Both the position numbers and the translations under genes were made by a program. From assembly GCA_030374765.1 (NCBI GenBank), contig JARGXX010000088.1, positions 2,170,001-2,234,000 on the forward strand: a stretch of 64,000 bases of DNA, given 5' to 3'. The notes under the pieces are model-generated. The model was not told the DNA's origin. It searched no databases and saw only the letters and a list, made by a program, of their open reading frames with translations. Of the stretch, positions 33,663 through 44,931 are shown piece by piece (the first letter of the stretch is position 1; each line of letters opens with the position of its first letter). Origin of the DNA: Agarophyton chilense. Lineage: Eukaryota > Rhodophyta > Florideophyceae > Gracilariales > Gracilariaceae.

Positions 33663-34874
33663 TCACAACGCCTTTAATCTGGGCTTAGAAGCGCCATTCT
33701 GTGGAAGCGGAACTCTAGATAAACTGGCAAGCCCTCGAGTCTCCCTTATGTCTTCTGCAGTTTGCAGTCTTGACATTGCATTGAACAAAGCTTTAATTGC
33801 ATTCGTAAGCGACCGGGGCCCGTGCAATTTTGCACCCACGTCTTTTAAACCAAACAATTGAAACACAGCTGAAAAGTTATTGTTTGCAGATATCCCAGTT
33901 CCCCTCGGAGCAGGCCATAGCGATACTTTTGACTTGACGAACTTGCCTTGTATTCTATGAGCGATAGTGCGATTGTCACGGAGGTCAATATGTAGAAGGT
34001 TTCGTTTAGCATCTCTACAGGCCCGTTCAATTGCGTGCACTTGATTGTCTGACTTTCCCTCTCCATATCCGGCGGTACCATTGCGATTGCCTATCACAAC
34101 AAGAGCTCTTAGACTGAAAGTTGTGCCCCCTTTTGTCACTTTGTCGACTCTCCCCACTTCGAGCAAGGCTGTATCGTATCCAGCCAGCACGTTTTCCATC
34201 TTAATCGTGTCCTCCATATACATCTTTCTCTTTTTAAGTTCTTCCGGGGACACTGGGCGCAACTCTTTCAAAACTTGTTCTTCACCTTCTGGTGTCTCAG
34301 CATGGTCGTTCATATCTTCTTTTTTCACTGCTTCTAACATTTTTAGTTTTTCTTTCTTATTCGGGCGCCCGAAGGGTTTGTCTGACCCATCAATCATAGC
34401 TTCCTGCGGCGGCAGTTGCTGCAGACTAACAAGGGTTCTCTCTATTTGATCGCGTAACATTTCTGCCCTCATCAGATCTCGGTAACCCATTGCTTCTACT
34501 GGAATGGATACTACATTTTTGTTGATGCGATCACCAAGCTCCTCGATAGTGCATGGTCTGCCAGCCCGATCTAGAGCCTGACGGATTATTTCATTTGCCT
34601 CGTCTACTTCTTGTTCCAAAGTAACGAGCAGTTCTGGGTGCTGTAAATCGTATCGAGCCTGATCTTCAATTGCTTTTCGCAGCACTTGAGCCATACGGCA
34701 AAGTTTGGCCATAGAACGACCTGCTTGTTCTGGGTCCGAGTTTGACTCGTTTCCCTTAACATTTTTAAGGACTTCTGCATCGTTGGTTAGTGTCCGAGAA
34801 TTTCTGGGCTTGTTTGATCCAAACCCACGATTGTAGGCAGAAGCAGATCTCCTAACGAAAAAGGCACGCAACAT
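33663..34874 (-). CDS. MRPS5: Mitochondrial small-subunit ribosomal protein uS5m
   Basis: Intronless, 403 residues from the ATG at 34874. The first ~25 residues (MLRAFFVRRSASAYNRG) are Arg/Ser/Ala-rich without acidic residues, as expected for a mitochondrial presequence. A long N-terminal extension of about 230 residues, largely helical and charged, precedes the S5 fold. The S5 double-stranded-RNA-binding-like domain carries VGRVDKVTKGGTTFSLRALV and GNRNGTAGYGEGK (about 242-278). The C-terminal S5 domain holds GTGISANNN and GPRSLTNAIKALFNAM. uS5 shapes the mRNA entry and decoding region of the ribosome. The presequence and extension point to the mitochondrial rather than the plastid copy; targeting itself is inferred. 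Confidence 0.93.
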   Translation of the reverse strand: MLRAFFVRRSASAYNRGFGSNKPRNSRTLTNDAEVLKNVKGNESNSDPEQAGRSMAKLCRMAQVLRKAIEDQARYDLQHPELLVTLEQEVDEANEIIRQALDRAGRPCTIEELGDRINKNVVSIPVEAMGYRDLMRAEMLRDQIERTLVSLQQLPPQEAMIDGSDKPFGRPNKKEKLKMLEAVKKEDMNDHAETPEGEEQVLKELRPVSPEELKKRKMYMEDTIKMENVLAGYDTALLEVGRVDKVTKGGTTFSLRALVVIGNRNGTAGYGEGKSDNQVHAIERACRDAKRNLLHIDLRDNRTIAHRIQGKFVKSKVSLWPAPRGTGISANNNFSAVFQLFGLKDVGAKLHGPRSLTNAIKALFNAMSRLQTAEDIRETRGLASLSRVPLPQNGASKPRLKAL

Positions 34875-35286
34875 GATAGCGCGATTTGGTTCTTACATTG
34901 ACCTTGTAGAATGACGGGGAGGGGAGGGGGGGCGCCCAGAGACTACGAAAGAAAAACAGAATGAGAAACTGGAATGTATCGCTCGTTTAGGATCCTACAA
35001 GTTGTAAACCCTCTTCCATTTTTTGCTATCTTTTCAATTTTGGGAATCATGTAAGTTCTGTTAATTTTTGGCGTGAAACGCATTTGGGTTTTGTTCCATA
35101 CTCATCGAACCGATACAGTCTGCAGCTAGAGAGCTGGCCGTGGTCAGCGAAGAAGAGAACACCATTTCACGATCACCAATATTACCGAGGCGGTGACCGC
35201 TCGGGGATCGATTATTCATCCTTCCTGTCGTATACAGAGAAGAAACGCCAGTGCCGTTTGGTAAGGAGCGATTTTCATTGACGGGT
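34875..35286. promoter_or_regulatory. Divergent promoter region, uS5m / EXO1
   Basis: 412 bp between the start codons of two divergent genes. It includes a G-rich tract at about 34916-34934. No other element could be named. Confidence 0.45.
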
Positions 35287-37537
35287 ATGGGCATAAATGG
35301 CCTTCTTCCCGTCATTAAACCTATATGGTAAGTTCACCATCGTATCACCATTGAGATCGTTTGAGAAGCGCCCGCTCATCCATCTCCTAGAATGTTAACT
35401 GTAACGTCCCAATTTATGTTATATCCACCGGAGCAGCAAACAGAAACACGTCCAAGAACTTGCGAACACCCGTGTGGGTATCGATGCATACGCGTGGCTA
35501 CACAAGGGAGTGTTCTCTTGCGCATCTAAAATATGTACCGGAGTCGAAACGCGTGCATACGTTGAATACTGCATGCACCGGATTCGAATGCTAATCCATT
35601 TTGAAGCTCAGCCAGTAGTTGTGTTCGATGGAGCCGAACTGCCAATGAAGGCCGGTACACACGCTGAGCGAAGGGAGCGTCGGAAAGAGGCTCTAAGAAA
35701 GGCAGAACAGGCTGTTGCTGCCGGGGACTCTCGCAAAGCAGAAGCATGGTATCAGCGAGCCTGTTTTGTTACTTCGGAAATGGCTCGAAATGTAATAAGA
35801 GAATGTCGGAAGCTAAATGTTGAATACGTTGTTGCTCCATATGAGGCTGATGCTCAATTGGCATGGATGATGCAAACTGAATACATTTCGAGCGTTATTA
35901 CTGAGGACTCAGATTTACTGGTGTACGGAGCCTCCAGAATTTTGTACAAGATGAACAAGAATGGCACTGGAGATATGTATGAAAGCAAGAATCTTTCTTC
36001 CTTAGAGACATTAACAATGACGAATTTTACAGAGGACATGTTCATGTTCATGTGCGTATGCTCCGGTTGTGATTTCTTCAAAGGCGTGCAAGGTTTAGGC
36101 ATCAAGAAAGCCCATGCTCTCTCCAAGCGCTACAAAACTCTTTCCCGTCTATTACAGGCCATTCGACGTGAACCCCGATACAGAGTCTCACGAAATTTCA
36201 CGGTTGACTTCACTCGCGCATGTATGGTCTTTCGCCATCAAACTGTTTATGATATGAATCAAAAAGTTCACGTCCACCTTCGTGATGTAAATGCATTTAT
36301 AATATCCAAGCTGCCACATGGAGTTCTGCACGAGTTGGATGATGGGTCTCCTGATCTATCCTTCCTTGGCGAGCACAGAGAGCCTGAAATCGCAAGGAAG
36401 GTTGCCGAGGGTTTTTTTCATCCCCGTACTCTGAAAGAGTACGAGGAACCCCTTGACATTATCGCTCGCCCTATTTTGACAAAGCGACGCCCGCTCCGTT
36501 TTCCAAGTCCGCCCCCAAAACGAAGACAAATAACACCTGGACTGCCGAAAAGTGTACGCGGGTTCCAGATTCAACCTGTGTCTAGGAAACTACAGACGTC
36601 CTCTGTCAGTACGCGAAGGCAAATGAGTCGGCCGCTATCTGATCCCCTTACCTTTAATCCTAAACTCATTGGTATTACACTTAGAGCACATACAAAAACA
36701 TGTGGTACAACGTCCGGGGTATGGTCCAGTTTCCGACCAAATTCTCGACTTGGAAACATAATTCCGGGCCCTCATCGTGGTGAGGGAGAAAAAAGAGAAG
36801 ATCAAAAATGTAAGAGTGTCGTCGCTGCTGGAGATAAAGTCTGTGCATCGGAAAGTGAAGAATTTATGGAAGCTGATGAGGACCTCAATGAGACGCATTT
36901 TAGCCTTAGTCCAGGAACCGAAACTCAACCAGAAACCGCAGAGTTGCCAGGTGCAACCAATGATGTAGCTCTTCCCAAGAGACCGAGGTCATCCTCTCGC
37001 CGCGTTGACGCTGTAAACCGGGCACTCGGGAAGTTTGCTCGGGCAAAAGAAAGGGATGTGAGAGAGAAGTTCAAACCAAACATGCGAAACCTATCGCCAT
37101 CCTCTTCTGCTAATCCTGCCGGCCAATCTTTCTACCCTCTGTCGCCGTCCACAAACCTTCCGAGCCCAGATGAAAACACAGACAAACTTTTCGCCACGGT
37201 AGAGACGAATCCTAGTCCTAGCCAAGATCAAGCAAGCGATGGTGCGAATGATTACAGGGAAACTCCTCAAAGTTCTGTCAAAAAGAGAGAAACGAATATA
37301 ACATCTTCTGAGCGTTCTAATCTTTCTACGCCGTCTAAGGGAAGGCCATTGCGACTCAGTCGTTTCTTCAAACCTTTAGGCCAATCCAGGCAGCCTAAGC
37401 GGCCTACGTCACTTACCGCTCTCGAATCGATTTTTAAGTCACCGAAGGCGATCTCTAAGAAAACGATCCCACAAACTTCTGGTATTGTTGACGTAAAGGC
37501 AATAAATAGGTTCAACAGAAAGTCAGCCAAAAAATAG
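35287..37537 (+). CDS. EXO1: Exonuclease 1 (XPG/Rad2 family 5' nuclease), 2 exons
   Basis: Exon 1 is 35287-35327, intron 109 bp (35328-35436, GTAAGT...GCAG), exon 2 35437-37537; 713 residues. The splice gives MGINGLLPVIKPICKQKHVQ and restores the family N-terminus. All metal-binding acids of the two-metal active site are present at the positions of human EXO1: Asp30, Asp78, Glu150, Asp152, Asp171 and Asp173, with the last acid in SGCDFFKG at about 226. The nuclease domain ends near residue 350. The remaining ~360 residues are Ser/Pro/Lys-rich and mostly disordered, as in animals and yeast. Near the C-terminus LRLSRFF resembles the short peptides by which EXO1 binds MLH1, which is a guess. It acts in the nucleus in mismatch repair and double-strand-break resection. 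Confidence 0.95.
35328..35436 (+). other. EXO1 intron (109 bp)
   Basis: GTAAGT donor after 41 coding bases, AG at 35435-35436, phase 2. It splits a Cys codon at residue 14. Confidence 0.9.
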
Positions 37538-37603
37538 GTGGACATGCAGGGCCGGGGAACAGTTTCGATACAAGTTGTGCATGTTGGATTTATCAAATTT
37601 GCA

Positions 37604-38415
37604 TTAAACCATGCGCTTTACTCCTGGGCCACCCTTGTTGAACATTCTCTTGATGAACATCACTTGAACTCCAGACACACCCATGACTGCCAGGCACTCA
37701 AGGAACGACCACCACTTGACTCTTCTATTGGTCGAAGTGACGGCTGTGACAAGCATGAAATCGTGGCCCATAGTCACGGTTAGAAAGTGCTAACATTTTG
37801 GAATGGAGGCGAGCAAACTTACTTTTCAAATGTCTCTCGTGCAGCATTCTATATTCTTGTTGGTGGAAATCAATCATGCGAACGGTATGTGTAATGCTAA
37901 CAATCCATCTTTCGACGTTGTCCATGCTTTCCTTCTTTGCAAGCTTAGAGAAGTCTATTGGATCGCCAGTTGTGATGATTAGTTTAACAGTTTTGTGTGA
38001 TACCATACTCATCTGTTTTCGAGCGTACGAAATTCAAGATTGCCCACTGTTAGACAACAGTCTGAATGGTGTACCGAATGAGACACGGGACTCTGCTGAA
38101 CGCCGTTTGCAAAGTAGAATGACATACCTTATTACTGAAACAAAACTTGTAGGTCCCATCTCTGTCTGCCTTTATCATGAACTTGTCTTCACCGCCGCGC
38201 TTCGCATTGTACATCTGAGTGCCATCGGGATTATAGATTTGCACATCGATATCCATGTGAGATCCTTGAGTGACAGCATAGGCTCCGTTTATAGTCGTGC
38301 CCTGATGCACGTCTTCAAAGAAGCATTCAATCTTTCCAGGCGGCAAGTCAAAGCTAATGGCAAACGCTGTGCTTGAGAAGTAGAACAAAAAAAGAGCTAG
38401 GAGCAAGCAAGTCAT
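37604..38415 (-). CDS. p24 family cargo receptor (TMED2-like), 3 exons
   Basis: Exons are 38415-38128, 38012-37823 and 37743-37604, with introns of 115 bp (phase 0) and 79 bp (phase 1); 205 residues. The ATG at 38415 begins a signal peptide (MTCLLLALFLFYFSSTAFA). The GOLD domain follows, with its disulfide cysteines in IECFFEDV and YKFCFSNK; a coiled-coil stretch (about 115-160); a membrane span (about 173-192); and a short tail KRMFNKGGPGVKRMV with aromatic/basic sorting signals. After the first splice FCFSNK joins MSMVSHK, as in TMED2. p24 proteins cycle between ER and Golgi in COPI/COPII vesicles as hetero-oligomers and sort GPI-anchored cargo. The beta (TMED2) subfamily assignment rests on the GOLD-coil junction. 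Its stop codon lies 66 bp from that of EXO1. Confidence 0.93.
37744..37822 (-). other. p24 gene intron 2 (79 bp)
   Basis: GTAAGT...ACAG on the minus strand, phase 1. Confidence 0.9.
38013..38127 (-). other. p24 gene intron 1 (115 bp)
   Basis: GTATGT...ACAG on the minus strand, phase 0. Confidence 0.9.
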
Positions 38416-39630
38416 TTTTTCCCTGGTGCGTGCGTTTCGGCTCGACTGAGAATGTTGAATGGGGCGCAAAAGATAGAGAAGCGCGAAACTGAGCTATGAA
38501 GCACACGGGAAAAGATCAAGGACGTAAAATGCCATGAGACGAGGATTCAATTACAAGGGAGGAGTGCACAAACACATTGAAGGGGGAGAGGGGGTCAACC
38601 ATTCTGACAAAAAACAAACAATCGTTTTTGCTTGTAGAAATCTATTCTGTAAAAAAGCTGTAAGCCCGGCTGAGCATTGCGAGAATGCCTTGTCTAGCTC
38701 AACAAAGAAAAAACCAGCAGGGTTTGTGGCGAAGCCCACACCTGTACAGGCGCACACGTAGCCATAGAGCCCGAGGTATTTGTGACTATCTTCGTAATTA
38801 GTTCTAAAATGGACTCGGTCATGACCAGACCCCTTCAAATGTGGCAAATGCCACATTTGGCATAAAGAACAAGGATATGCTGATATTTAGAAACTGTTTA
38901 TGCCAAGATGCAAAGAGAATCACAACTATAGGACCAGCACCATAAAGTTGTCACAATGCACCAAGCCAAAAATAAGGTTTTAGTACGCAAGGAGAAATAA
39001 CTTTGAACTGACTACATTCACAGAACCGTCAAAGACTATAAGAGCTTTTAAACAAAACACAAAACGCATTTTTTATACACATATCTTATATATCTTTCCA
39101 CGTAGAAAAGCAAAAAAAATACCATACTAGCCAAGTTAGAAAAAAGAGAGATCACTAACTCTAGGAAAGAAAGAAAAACGAAAAAACAAAACAACACGTA
39201 AACGATCAAGTTATTAGCATCTTCTGGTTGCTCCTTGATGCTTTCGTACCGCTAACGGAGGCGTGCGATCGTCAGTTGGATTCCTCCAATTTTCCGTACG
39301 TCTCGTACAATGGTGTGCATAACTATAAGAACGGTGTGTTTATTGAACAGAAACGGCTTCCGAGAGCCAGATGAAGAAGATATTTAGACGCCAGCAAGCT
39401 GACACATCATCAATAAACACTATTCATTCAATTTAGGCCCAAAACCTACACATTCCTTACAGTTTTAAAGCACTGCTTCTGCAGCAGTGCAAAAATATAA
39501 GAATGATTTCAAAAAAAGACGCGCACTGATGTTCCACGTACACAACACAGTATCCATTGCGCATATGTACTACATATCATTTTCCTTCGTAGTTTTAGAC
39601 CTTTTAAAGGTTTTTTAAATCTTTTAAACT
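38416..39630. other. Intergenic DNA upstream of the p24 gene
   Basis: 1.2 kb, strongly AT-rich from about 38840. The p24 promoter should be in the right-hand flank of 38415. No coding frame was recognised. Left terminal inverted repeat of the following Tc1 copy could not be located. Confidence 0.5.
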
Positions 39631-40783
39631 ATGCCGAATGGTTAACAACTTACCAGCACAGAATTTGCCCATATAGTTGCACTTAATGGAGCTAATCTGT
39701 CCTTACAAAGCATGGCAATTCAGGTCGATCGTTTCAAAACAGCTGTACACCAATTCATGAAGCGACAAACCGTAGGTGTTACGAAGAAAAGAAGTGAAAG
39801 GCCGCAAAAACTTACACCCCATGATAATCGTCACAATAAGCGGCTTCTTTCTAAGCACTTTTGATCCGTTAAAGTCCTAAAAATGGATCTGAATCTCGAC
39901 GTCTCTTTTTCTACTGTGACAAGGTCTATTCATCGCTTGAACACCTTCGAGTACAAGAAGAAAAAATCGGCACCCCTGATAACCAAACAGAATCGAATGG
40001 CGTGTCTCGAATTGGCCATGCGATACAATCGATTTTATCCTCAGAAATGGAATAAGGTTCTATGGTCCGACGAGAAAATATTAACGGTGATGGCCCAGAT
40101 ACGTGAACTTATAACCGGCATGATTTACGTCATCATGAACAAGTTTTTTCTAAGAGAAAGAATGGAGGTTTTTCAGTAATGGTTTGGGCATGTTTTTCTT
40201 GTTATGGAAAAGAACCTTTGGTTTTTATTGATGTAAATGTTAATTCTGAGCGATATGTAGAGATGATGAAGTCCAAATTTCTACCTTGGGTTGACGAATA
40301 CCATTAAGAAGAGCTTATATTTCAGCGAGACAATGCCCCCGCACATGTACCTAGGTACTCTAAAGCTTGGTTTAATGAAGAAAATATTGAGCTCTTGGAA
40401 TGGCCTGCACACTCACCGGATCTTAACCCTATCGGGAACCTTTGGAGTATTTTGACTTACAAAGTTTATGCTGATTGTCGCCAGTTTGGTTCAAAAGAAG
40501 AGCTAAAACAGGCACTACGTGATGAGTGGTCGAAAATAGACGCAAACGTGCTCAATTTGCTTTCCAGAAGCATGCCACGTCGTTGCATTGCTGCAATTAC
40601 AGCCAATAGGAAGAAAACAAAGCATTAAAACCATTTTTCTGTTGTGTTGTGCAATAAATAAAAAATCGTTCTTTTACTTTTGACGCGGGAATTCTATGTT
40701 ATTCTGTAGCTGTCGTTCGTTAGGTGCGTGTTTTATTAAAAAAGAGTTCATGAAACTCATTTCAACCTTGTTGCTGACATTTT
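39631..40783 (+). mobile_element. Tc1/mariner copy 2 (nearly full transposase, dead)
   Basis: The transposase remnant runs 39631-40628 (about 330 codons), followed by a 3' tail into the LTR at 40784. The N-terminal half has the helix-turn-helix region, then the first Asp in WSDEK, the second in QRDNAPAH, and SPDLNPIGNLW, where the third acidic residue is Gly. There are in-frame stops at 39643 and 39859 and near 40305, and at least one frameshift near 40160. The same Glu-to-Gly change in both copies means that they descend from one already inactive copy. No terminal inverted repeat pair was found. Confidence 0.85.
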
Positions 40784-41671
40784 TGAAGGACAATGCCCTT
40801 CAAGGGGGGTTCTTCCCAGGACTTAGAGATTCCGTTCGCTTGAGGACTAGATTGGTCTATGAAAAGCTATACCGCCATTGCGTGCTGACGGCCGGTTAGG
40901 ACCGGAAGTGCACACGGGTGGAACACGTGGACTGCACGGATGCTGATGCTCGAGTGCGAGGCGTGCCACACGTGGCCCGGATTCTACCTAATGGTTAGTA
41001 TTATTTAGTAATTTTTAGTATTTATTTAGCTACGCTATCGCTATTTAGTGTCTATTTTTCGGGCGCGCGCCCACTGTCAGGGGCCGCGCGCCATACTACT
41101 TAGGAGGTTGAGCACTGCTCCCCAGTAAACACCCTCTTGGGAGATCCCAAGGAGGGAGTCTTGGTTCTGAACTTTTCGCTTTCGGCGCGTCTTCACCGCA
41201 TACTGCGTGAGCGCCAGTTGCACGTTTGTTCATCCACCCCTCTGTCAACCAGAGTGCTACCACCACCGTGGGTTCATATTTAATCACCGACACTTGTCGT
41301 AGTCTCGCCCCTCTATAGGGTTTCGCCCCCGTTTTCCTCTTGTTCTCCTTTTTGGCTCTCGTGAGTGGCCGCCTCACTCACCCCGCTCGTCCACCTCATA
41401 CGAGTGTTTCCTCGCTCTTTTTCTGACAATCGCTGTGGCACCACTCCGCCTAGGATTGGTCACACCCCGGACTGTGCCGAGTTCACCAAAAAACTCTAGG
41501 TATATCCCGCAGGATTGGCCTCGGTCTTACACCAGACTCCGTCGTGCCTTTCCAGAGTGGCTCTGTCTCTGTGCTCCGCTGGGACGCGTTTCCTCCGCCT
41601 GAGGCGTGGCTCTCAAGAGAGGAAGATCCCGAACATCTTCGTGGTGTCTCCGCTCCAAGCCTTGTCCTACA
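40784..41671 (+). repeat. G4 5' LTR (888 bp)
   Basis: TGAAGGACAATG to TTGTCCTACA; closest by eye to the G2 5' LTR at 6065. Confidence 0.9.
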
Positions 41672-41674
41672 AAC

Positions 41675-41692
41675 TGGTCTCCCGACTTAGAA
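41675..41692 (+). other. G4 primer binding site
   Basis: TGGTCTCCCGACTTAGAA, identical to those of G2 and G3. Confidence 0.75.
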
Positions 41693-41836
41693 GTTTGAGT
41701 CGGGCACACTCAGTCACGATTAATCGGAAAGAGGACTCACAAATTGAGGTTGATCTCAGTTGCCCTCTTTGAAGAAGTTTCGTGGCCCCACTAGCCGATC
41801 GGGTTTGGATACTCACGTGTAACGGATTCTGATCTC

Positions 41837-44800
41837 ATGTCGTCCAAAGACCGTCCGAGGACGCGGAGTCAAACCGGTGCACCGGAACCCTCGAAACCGT
41901 CCCGTATCCCGGTCCGTTCACGGTCTCATACCGTTGGATCGACTGGTGTGCCAGGTGAAAGGACCTCGAGACCTCCTGTCTCTGATTCGACACCCCCAGC
42001 AAGTGGAGCAGGACCGGCGTCTGCCGCCGCCCAGATGCTCTCCCTTGCTAGGGACGTCACTCTCCATCCCATCTTTGCAGCTGTAGAAGAGCAACTCCGC
42101 TCTATGCGGGAAGCTCAAAGTCATCCTTGCAGAGGAGTTCGATTACCTTCGCAAGAAGGTAAATGACACTGCTACGAAGGATTTTTCTGAGGACCTCCGT
42201 GTCCTCCGTGCGGATGTGAACTCGAATCTAGAGTCCCTTGGTGGACCCTCGGCCTTTGTTAAGGACGTCACGGACAAGTTCTCGCGCGTCCGAAGCCGTC
42301 TCGAGACGTTGGAACAAACCCTAATGTCGGGGGATGATCCGGCCGAGCCGGTTGCAGTATCCCACAAGGAAAGAAAGGAAGAGAACCGGCAGGCTCGAAA
42401 GAAGCGAAGGAACACGGATCCCGAACCGTGAGACTCTTCATCCTCGGAGTCCGACTCTTCCGACTCATCGGTGGAAGTAGCTTGCCGTGAGCGTTCCTCA
42501 CGCTCTAAGCGGTCAACAGCCACCCATGGTGTAATCCACGCCCGCACGAAGGGAAGCAAACACACAGGTTTGAATGAGCTGAAACCGACCAATTCCCTCT
42601 TTAAGAACTTCTTATGAAACCGGTACTACCGTTTGGAGGACTCCTCTTTGGATCGTACACCCCGTGGTACGAGAAGAGTGAAGGACTGCGTTGAGCGAAT
42701 GCAGCTCTCTTTACGAAACCAGTTGTTTTCTGGAGAAGACCCAATATTGGTGTTGGATTTCTTGGCACGTTTTGTCGCGGAAGTTGACATCCTTGGAATG
42801 AACGAGGGACAGGCCTACATTGCCTTACCGTACTTCTTACCTGGGCTTGCACAAGACCAGTATCACTCTGTCAGAGGTTCATCACGCCCCTCCGAAGGAG
42901 GGGTCACATGCTGGCCTGAAGCAGTTCAGTACCTCCTGAGGTCGTATGCCACTAACTCCGCCGTTCAGCAGGCTATACGCGCCCTGCGGTACACTCGCCA
43001 ACGGCCAGGCGAGTTGGAAACCGATTATTTGTCGCGCCTTAACAAGGCCTTCCACCACTGTGGCAATGTTAACCCCGCTGAAGAGCTTTGTACCATGTTT
43101 GTCGGTGGTTTGGACCTGGCGATCCGGACTCTTGTTGCTCGACGTCGAGAAGATAGACCTAAAGCCACGTACTTGGAACTAGTGCAGTTCGCTCGTACAG
43201 AAGGTGAAGCCCTGCGCGCACGCACTCCTGGCTCCAGGGATAGGTCCGCAAAAGCGTTGATGTTACAACCGGGTATCTCGTCAGTTTCGATGATCGACGA
43301 ACAGGCCTCTCGAAGGGATTATGATAACGTGCAGCTAGCCCATAGCGACGTTCATTCCATCCCGACAACGGAGTTACCCTCAACCTTGGACGAGTCACAA
43401 TACGTGATTGAGGATGACACGCTACTCTATGCGGATAATGGTCGCGTTCGTGCTCCACGCGTCCCACACGAGAGTGGTAATGTCCGCTTTTCGCGTCCTG
43501 GTTGGAGAGATACCCGCCCCGCGGTGAAGTTCGCCGAGCCTCGCCACCCAACGCCGGCTTCTGGTCTGATTTGTCATCTCTGCTACAAACCAGGCCATAC
43601 TTCTCCACAATGTGTGTTGTCCCTCCGAGAATGGGCACAAGTTGTAGTCAATTACGAGGCCCAATCCCTGGAGGACAAAGCAGCTGTTCCAATTGTATCG
43701 TATATCCGTGCTCGAACAAATGTTCCACGTCACGTGTCGCTTCCCCGAGCTCGGGTCGTACCTGCACCGGAATCCCGTGTCACCGACGTGGTCGGTCACC
43801 CCACCGCTTCTGCGGTACCTTCTGGACCTGATGCCCCGGCGTTGCCTGCTCAACGTCCTGAGCAGCCGCCTCCGGCGGAGCAGGCCCAGAAAAACTAAAT
43901 GTGGGAGTCTCCTCTCAAGGAGGGGCGCCCTCAGAGTCGAGGTCGACGGCGCCCGAGGCGTCCAAGCCTCGCTCCCCGGTCAAACCCCTTTCAAGGGAAG
44001 AGGACGTCAATGACGTGAACTCGGAGCACGTTAGTGTTCTGCGTCGTCCGTGGAAACTTGTTTCCCATAACCGGTTCCCGGATAGATTTCTGGTGATGGC
44101 CAAGAGAAACTACAAGGTCTATGCTGACCTTGGCCTTTCACCCCAGTTTATGGTGGGACCCCTTACCGTCTTAGACACCGGTGCCGGTCCGAACTTTGTC
44201 GTGGAGGAAGTGTTACCGCCTGCTTTGCAGTCTAGGATCCGCCGCGACCACGTCCCGGAGGTCACTGACGCGAACAACAAACCGTTAGATACGGTGGGGT
44301 TCATAGAACTGGTAGTCCGCGTTGGCGCTCGCGTTGTGAAACTCGACTTCGTCGTATGTCGGAAATTAGCCGCCCCAGTCATCTTGGGTTGCGACTTTTG
44401 CGACCGCTTCGTCGAAGCGATCTTCCCCCGCCAACGGCGTGTCGAGATGGAGGATGGATCGTCCACTCCGATCGTTCGTCGTCCGCTTAGGCGCGCCACG
44501 AAGAAGCATGTCCCGCTACCGGCAGCACAGGAACCTGGACCGGATAACCGTGAATCCAATAAGCTCCGCGTCGCAGCGTCGTTGTGCGTCCCGCCTGAGT
44601 CCCAAATGATGGTGAAAGCAACCTCCCGTCAACACGGAGTCCGGGTCTTGCAACCATTGGCGTCACTACATGACAGGCACAGCCTCGCAATTGCAAATGG
44701 AATCGTCCATGTGAACCCAAACCAACCGTTACACGTGCTGATCGCCAATCTAGGGACTGCACCCCAGTATCTGGTGAAGAACCAAGTGATAGGGTCCGTC

Positions 44801-44931
44801 ATGCCGCACCCCATCGCTATGGTGCCGACAAAGCTGATCGCAGCTGACGTTCTCGGACTAGTTCACTCTAAGGAGGGGGACAGCCCGGAACCCGTTTCAT
44901 CGCCGGTACCCGGGGTTCAACCTGTAACATC
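41837..44931 (+). CDS. G4 gag-protease region (fossil)
   Basis: The gag start is at 41837 (MSSKDRPRTRSQTG). The Gag core carries WPEAVQYLLRSYAT near 42915 and a C-terminal zinc knuckle CHLCYKPGHTSPQC near 43573-43614. The aspartic protease LDTGAGPNF is near 44171. The region ends at the element's truncation. A few breaks separate the frames. A frame change between Gag and protease is common in gypsy elements and may be partly natural. Confidence 0.8.

Larger units (their letters stand above)
39919..44931 (+). repeat. Second copy of a composite block (Tc1 + LTR + gag/pol)
   Basis: Collinear with 5210-7902 plus 16817-19122, i.e. with the first copy minus the nested element G3. Both copies have the Tc1 tail joined to the LTR at the same base. 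Identity by eye is about 96% in the LTR. This indicates duplication of an already composite segment rather than two independent insertions. Confidence 0.8.
40784..44931 (+). mobile_element. G4: 3'-truncated Ty3/gypsy element, sister of G2
   Basis: 888-bp LTR, primer site, gag, zinc knuckle and protease, then the sequence stops matching at 44931, before reverse transcriptase. The 3' part and 3' LTR are absent, so it is a broken remnant. It preserves the empty G3 target site near 42618. Its remaining frames are long, with only a few breaks. Confidence 0.88.
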
